From contig JBBCIG010000020.1 in NCBI GenBank assembly GCA_037200685.1, positions 1 through 64,000 on the forward strand: a stretch of 64,000 nucleotides of DNA, written 5' to 3'. Below, piece after piece: positions 63,884 through 64,000 of the stretch. Made by a program: the position numbers and the translations under genes. Origin of the DNA: JAJKIP01 sp037200685 (lineage in GTDB: Bacteria; Bacteroidota; Bacteroidia; Chitinophagales; Chitinophagaceae). How positions within the stretch are numbered: the stretch's first letter is position 1; each line of letters starts with the position of its first letter. The notes below the pieces were generated by a model, which was given only the letters and a program-made list of their open reading frames with translations, was not told the DNA's origin and searched no databases.

Positions 63884-64000
63884 TTGAACAACCATATGTC
63901 GCTAAATGCTACTAACATATCGCCTCTCCGAGGCTTTAACTTGACGCCAATGCGCAAATGCGGGATCAGGACGGGGGCTTATTTAAAGTTCTCCTAATCC

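Larger units (their letters stand above)
63383..64000. other. Repeat-rich intergenic region without genes
   Basis: No credible coding frame. It contains two copies of TTCTACTGAGCATT (63491-63504 and 63690-63703), several palindromes and a REP-like inverted pair, which are listed separately. A third related unit (ATATCGCCTCTCCGAGGCT) lies near 63918-63936. Confidence 0.65.

Overview
The window looks like a piece of a Bacteroidota chromosome, most likely from the Chitinophagaceae. The evidence is a SusC/SusD pair, a PKD protein with a type IX secretion (T9SS) sorting tail, a hybrid two-component regulator with an AraC output, many PAS histidine kinases, Bacteroidota-type promoter elements (TAnnTTTG) in front of a tRNA gene, and a moderate-to-low GC content with few Shine-Dalgarno sites. 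This placement is inferred from gene families, not from a marker gene.

Layout. 0-9 kb: a large exported MG2/TonB-plug protein, a haem-containing PVC-type dehydrogenase, a flavin monooxygenase, a DUF1801 protein and a PKD/T9SS protein. 9-18.6 kb: a minus-strand export operon (PepSY-like lipoprotein, YncE-like propeller, TolC, adaptor, RND pump, EamA protein), with an OmpR-type regulator and kinase divergent from it; two gene ruins lie between them. 18.6-24.7 kb: a PAP2 phosphatase, an AbiE toxin-antitoxin pair with two inverted-repeat operators, two alpha/beta hydrolases, a thioredoxin and an acidic protein. 24.7-34.1 kb: a SusC/SusD operon and small genes. Six of the genes between 26.7 and 34.1 kb are broken only by one-base changes in homopolymer runs, which suggests sequence error as much as decay.

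35-48.5 kb is a dense signalling island. Seven plus-strand genes, apparently co-transcribed, encode five PAS or membrane histidine kinases and two single-domain receivers. A divergent kinase-cupin pair lies upstream. One kinase starts with fourteen 21-residue repeats, and another has Asn in place of the phospho-accepting His. 48.5-52.4 kb: a hybrid AraC-type regulator operon with a direct-repeat operator candidate upstream.

53.4-61.2 kb: a TPR histidine kinase and a sigma-54-type response regulator are divergent from a four-gene operon of three different alpha/beta hydrolases and an exported cupin. The gap between them carries a near-perfect inverted repeat and a correctly spaced -24/-12 element, so the two units probably form one sigma-54-controlled system. 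This is the most coherent candidate system in the window. 61.4-64 kb: tRNA-Lys with promoter and terminator, an SDR oxidoreductase, a SAM hydrolase, and a repeat-rich end without genes.
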